Below, piece after piece: positions 31,003-33,498 of a DNA stretch of 33,498 nt. Both the position numbers and the translations under genes were made by a program. Position 1 is the stretch's first letter; each line of letters begins with the position of its first letter. The notes under the pieces were generated by a model. The model was not told where the DNA came from and searched no databases. It saw only the letters and a program-made list of their open reading frames with translations. The DNA comes from an uncultured Prevotellaceae bacterium (GTDB lineage: Bacteria > Bacteroidota > Bacteroidia > Bacteroidales > Muribaculaceae), in NCBI GenBank assembly GCA_900314215.1, contig OMUK01000044.1, positions 1 to 33,498 on the forward strand. The letters are read 5' to 3'.

Positions 31003-31611
31003 CTACAAGTAGTGCACATGGGCAATGAATTGCTTGCCAGTGTTTTCTACACTGAAAACGCGCTTTTGGGCAGCATAGAGCCTCGTCAGATAATTCAGCC
31101 CTATGTGGCTTGCCGAATCGGCATCTTTGGGGTAAATCGGGTTAGAAACAGTGATTTCATCGGTCCCGATTTGAATGGAGACTTTCATTGGCAACTTGGT
31201 CGTGATTACATTGTGCTTAGTCACGTTCTCAATGAGCAATTGCATGGTGAAAGGGATGAGCTGGCGAGAATCGTCGGGTACACCTTCAATTTCTACCGAA
31301 AACTTGTTGTTGTAACGCATGGAAAGAATTGAGACGTAAGACGACAGGAACTTGAATTCTTCGGCTACGCTCACGCGCTCACAGTTCTGTTGTGCCATGA
31401 CGTAGCGGTACATTTGTGAGAGCTCGCGTATGAACTGCTTGGAGCGCACTGTGTCGATTGATATGAGAGAATACAGCAGGTTGAGCGAATTGAACAGGAA
31501 GTGAGGATTGATTTGCGACTTGAGCGCGTCATATTGGTATTTGAGCGACTGCAGGCGGGCCTCCTCGGTTTCACGCTGGGCACGCGAGAGCCGCTTGAAA
31601 TAGTACACCAT
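31003..31611 (-). CDS. LytS-type sensor histidine kinase, catalytic part (frame-shifted from its membrane part)
   Basis: 202 residues from the first ATG in this frame. The phospho-acceptor H37 is in SQINPHFLFNSLN, and the ATP-binding N box is N129 in LLIENVTKHN. The Gly box is HIGLNYLTRLYA at 169-180. There is no DxGxG motif, as in many Bacteroidetes members of this family. The residues before the ATG in this frame (Gly-Gly-Val-Glu) and the start (MVYYFKRLSRAQRE) look like the end of a fourth membrane helix and the usual helical linker, so the fragment continues the open frame at 31614-32006. It needs a -1 shift in the G7 run at 31617-31623. As written, the ATG lies two bases after a TAG stop, so re-initiation is also possible. 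Confidence 0.85.
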   Translation of the reverse strand: MVYYFKRLSRAQRETEEARLQSLKYQYDALKSQINPHFLFNSLNLLYSLISIDTVRSKQFIRELSQMYRYVMAQQNCERVSVAEEFKFLSSYVSILSMRYNNKFSVEIEGVPDDSRQLIPFTMQLLIENVTKHNVITTKLPMKVSIQIGTDEITVSNPIYPKDADSASHIGLNYLTRLYAAQKRVFSVENTGKQFIAHVHYL

Positions 31612-31613
31612 TT

Positions 31614-31623
31614 CTACCCCCCC
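31614..31623 (-). other. G7 slippery run followed by an in-frame stop (candidate -1 frameshift site)
   Basis: On the - strand the membrane-part frame reads TTG GGG GGG TAG. The heptamer G-GGG-GGG fits the X-XXY-YYZ form of a -1 slippage site and is directly followed by the stop. Slipping back one base gives GGG GTA GAA ATG and continues into the kinase. One more G in the genome would do the same. Confidence 0.6.
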
Positions 31624-32006
31624 AAGAGTATGATGATGTCGTTGAGTACAGTTCCTGCCCAGTCAACTTTTGTGCTGCGAAATGCTCCTATGATGTAAAG
31701 AAACCCCCAGTTCACTATGCAAGCTGCGAAGAGTGAGACCACCAGGTCGAGGCATATTTTAAGTTTCAGGTTTCTGACTTTGATTAACCTGAATACAATC
31801 AGCAGGTTGAGCAGAAAAACGATGAGAATAGGCGGGAAGTTGAATGCCACGCCAGTAAGCGCGTCGCTTACACTGGTGTAATGCCACATCGATTTGAACC
31901 GCACAGAGTTGTAAAACAATTGAAACCACACGTAGTAGCCTATGATACCTATGGCCCATTTTATCGGGAAGCGATGTGCAACTTTATATAAGATGTTATG
32001 ACTCAA
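31614..32006 (-). CDS. Membrane sensor part of the LytS-type kinase
   Basis: 130 residues with three complete membrane helices (WAIGIIGYYVWFQLFY, PILIVFLLNLLIVFRLI, LDLVVSLFAACIVNWGFLYI) and the beginning of a fourth (VLNDIIILLGG) that is cut off by TAG. Kinases of this family usually have four or more helices followed at once by the His-containing domain, which is what the next frame supplies. The most economical reading is one kinase interrupted by a one-base change in G7. Alternatives are a programmed shift, phase variation or a sequence error. The start at 32006 is not preceded by a strong promoter; a weak candidate is at 32046-32077. Confidence 0.75.
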   Translation of the reverse strand: MSHNILYKVAHRFPIKWAIGIIGYYVWFQLFYNSVRFKSMWHYTSVSDALTGVAFNFPPILIVFLLNLLIVFRLIKVRNLKLKICLDLVVSLFAACIVNWGFLYIIGAFRSTKVDWAGTVLNDIIILLGG

Positions 32007-32045
32007 TTGGTGTTATCTTAAATACTTGTATGGTTGAACTTTGTG

Positions 32046-32077
32046 CAAAATAACTTTATTTTTTTGATTTTAACAAC
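32046..32077 (-). promoter_or_regulatory. Weak promoter candidate for the kinase-regulator operon
   Basis: GTTG (32077-32074 on the - strand), 20 bases, TTATTTTG (32053-32046): three of four fixed -33 bases match, and the -7 box has one mismatch at its second base. The leader would be about 33 bases. Confidence 0.3.
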
Positions 32078-32080
32078 CTT

Positions 32081-32149
32081 CTTGGCATTTATTTTGGCTT
32101 TTCCAAGGTTTTCCAAGGTTTGGCTTCATGTAAGATGCTTAATGCCAAG
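32081..32149. repeat. Inverted repeat enclosing a tandem duplication
   Basis: CTTGGCATT (32081-32089) and AATGCCAAG (32141-32149) are perfect inverted copies. Between them TTTTCCAAGG is duplicated in tandem (32099-32108, 32109-32118), followed by a partial third (TTTGG). It may be a binding region upstream of the kinase or an old insertion footprint. Confidence 0.55.
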
Positions 32150-32345
32150 TGATATTTTTCTTAATTCTCAATGGGAGCAGCGTGAATGGTTGGTTATGTA
32201 GGAATTTCAATAAAGTAGGATTTTATTTTTCTCTTAGCGCGGCTTGCACTACCTTTCCTAATTTGACAGTTGTTTATATTAACGTGCTGTTATACAATGC
32301 TTTGGATAGCAAAGTAATGTAGCTAATTTTTATGTGGCGTAAACT

Positions 32346-33498
32346 TTAACTCTTGTTAACCTTTCGGTAGAATGCGTTCATAGCTGCCTTGGTGATTATC
32401 TGTTTGTTAACTTCCACGCCGGCAAGCTCTTGGAGCTGGTCGGTGAGGCTTGTGCGCTGGAACATGGGCACGTAGCCCTGTCCCTGGATCTGGCCGAAGC
32501 GCAGGTTCTGGAGGGTGTCGATCAGCCGGTCGACGGTCAGGGGCTGCTCCCTGTAGGCCTCGGGGAAGGCGTCGGTCAGCTGCTTCTGCAGGAGCTTGAG
32601 CAGGAGCAGGGCGAGGAAGCAGACGAGGAAGTGGGAGCGGATGCGTTCCTGCCTGGAGAGGTAGACGGGCCGGGCGTCGAGGTGTGTCTTGGTGGTGCGG
32701 AACAGGTGCTCTATCTCGTGGTGGAAGGAGCGTGCCTTGAGCACGAGCGCGGCCTCGTCGTCGAGCGAGGTGGCGTAGGCGTAGAAGCCGTCGAGCTTCT
32801 CCTCCTGCCCGAGGATGTCGTCATTGATGACCATCTCGGTCTTGACGGCCGTCTGTCCGTCGTCGGTCTTGTGTATGGTCTCTATGTAGTTGAGCGGCGA
32901 CTGCTGCGAGCGGCGCGGGTTGGCCTGCCCCCTGGCCACTATCTTCCTGGCCGCCGCGAGGCGCTCGGCGCGCTTGTGCCTGAGGAAGAGGGCGAAGTCG
33001 TGGCTGTAGGTGACGATGACCCTCTCGGCCCTGGAGGAGCTTTGCCATTGCCTGATGCGCCGCCCCCGGGCGTCGACGGGCGTTGCGCCGGGGTTCTCCC
33101 TGCGGGCCTCGAGCCACTGCGGGTTGAGGCATTTCACGGTTTTGTCGACAAGTATCTCCTTGTAGAATGTGGTCTGGCGCAGCAGGGAGCTGTCAGCCTG
33201 GCCGCCCTCGCGCAGCACGTCCAGGTTGTAGAGGCCGCCGTCGGAGTACTTCTCGCGCAGCAGCCTGGCCTTTTCCCCGTCGGCGCAGTAGCCCAGCCTC
33301 CAGCCCCTGGGGTCGACGGCGGCCCGGCGGTCGGCGGCGGGCAGCGAGGGGATCGACTGGACGCAGATGTAGTCGCGGCCCTGGTCCATGTTGTAGCGCC
33401 GGTTGCCCTCCGAGGCCAGGCCGGCGTCGGTGGAGACGACGAACTCGGTCAGGCCGAACTTGCGCCTCAGCACATCCTCGAGCGGCTGGAGCGTGGCC
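32346..33498 (-). mobile_element. Insertion sequence, IS4/IS1634-like, truncated by the window edge
   Basis: The transposase gene runs off the right edge, so the far end is unseen. Its high GC content contrasts sharply with the AT-rich DNA at 31600-32345, marking a junction near 32346. No terminal inverted repeat or target duplication can be assigned from one end. Confidence 0.7.
32346..33498 (-). CDS. IS4/IS1634-like transposase, N-terminus outside the window
   Basis: 384 residues are visible and the frame is open to the edge, so the N-terminal part with the first catalytic Asp is missing here. The second Asp is in VVSTDAGLAS, near the left of the visible part. The catalytic Glu lies in FHHEIEHLFRTTKTHLDARP, which matches the C-terminal YREK-like signature of the IS4 superfamily, with the RPVYLSRQERIRSHFLVCFLA segment typical of IS1634-type enzymes. 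The C-terminus is complete. No stop or frameshift is visible, so the enzyme may be active. The codon pattern is GC-rich, unlike the adjacent signalling locus. Confidence 0.85.
   Translation of the reverse strand, partial: ATLQPLEDVLRRKFGLTEFVVSTDAGLASEGNRRYNMDQGRDYICVQSIPSLPAADRRAAVDPRGWRLGYCADGEKARLLREKYSDGGLYNLDVLREGGQADSSLLRQTTFYKEILVDKTVKCLNPQWLEARRENPGATPVDARGRRIRQWQSSSRAERVIVTYSHDFALFLRHKRAERLAAARKIVARGQANPRRSQQSPLNYIETIHKTDDGQTAVKTEMVINDDILGQEEKLDGFYAYATSLDDEAALVLKARSFHHEIEHLFRTTKTHLDARPVYLSRQERIRSHFLVCFLALLLLKLLQKQLTDAFPEAYREQPLTVDRLIDTLQNLRFGQIQGQGYVPMFQRTSLTDQLQELAGVEVNKQIITKAAMNAFYRKVNKS

Larger units (their letters stand above)
32007..32345. other. AT-rich intergenic region between kinase and transposase
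   Basis: No gene is visible. It contains a weak - strand promoter candidate (GTTG, 20 bases, TTATTTTG; 32077-32046), a tandem repeat of TTTTCCAAGG (32099-32118) and a nine-base inverted repeat CTTGGCATT/AATGCCAAG (32081-32089 and 32141-32149). One end of the insertion sequence should lie in the part next to 32346, but its terminal repeat cannot be identified without the other end. Confidence 0.5.

Overview
The window is a gene-dense, GC-rich chromosomal piece of a gut-type Bacteroidales bacterium, most likely Muribaculaceae or a close relative. Four things point there: promoters of the Bacteroidetes type (TTTG, about 20 bases, TAnnTTTG); families largely confined to the phylum (DUF4112, DUF3822, DUF5056- and DUF6249-like proteins, a membrane-tethered AraC regulator with TPR repeats); type IX secretion (T9SS)-like C-terminal tails; and a Cbp1-like lipoprotein. 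The family-level placement is inference.

Layout. 1-1436 (+): end of a DUF4112 membrane protein, then ribonuclease Z. 1568-21609 (almost entirely -): a secreted low-complexity protein; the pair DUF3822-rsmD; an AspT/YidE-type transporter; a 1533-residue secreted cleaved-adhesin/Fn3-like protein; a tight cluster glycerate kinase - GH89 alpha-N-acetylglucosaminidase - membrane AraC regulator; the overlapping pair rsmI and Cbp1-like lipoprotein; an acidic conserved protein; and a cluster of a HExxH-motif protein, an HD-domain protein and a PBP4-type D-Ala-D-Ala carboxypeptidase. 21748-25228 (+): a small membrane protein, then an ECF sigma module (DUF6249-like protein, sigma factor, DUF5056-like partner) behind what looks like an ECF-type promoter, then a lipoprotein. 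25244-27292: a VanX-like dipeptidase on the - strand, flanked by two paralogous lipoproteins on the + strand.

27.5-32.0 kb (-) is visibly more AT-rich and holds what looks like a self-contained surface/signalling locus: a LytS-type histidine kinase split by a G7 run with a -1 shift, a LytTR response regulator, a small secreted protein with a T9SS-like tail, a leucine-rich-repeat secreted protein, and a stand-alone receiver domain whose phospho-acceptor Asp is replaced by Asn. The window ends in a GC-rich IS4/IS1634-like transposase that runs off the edge.

The observations most worth following are the frameshifted kinase with its degenerate receiver, the paralogous lipoprotein pair around the VanX-like gene, and the probably autoregulated ECF sigma operon. 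No tRNA, rRNA or CRISPR array was seen.
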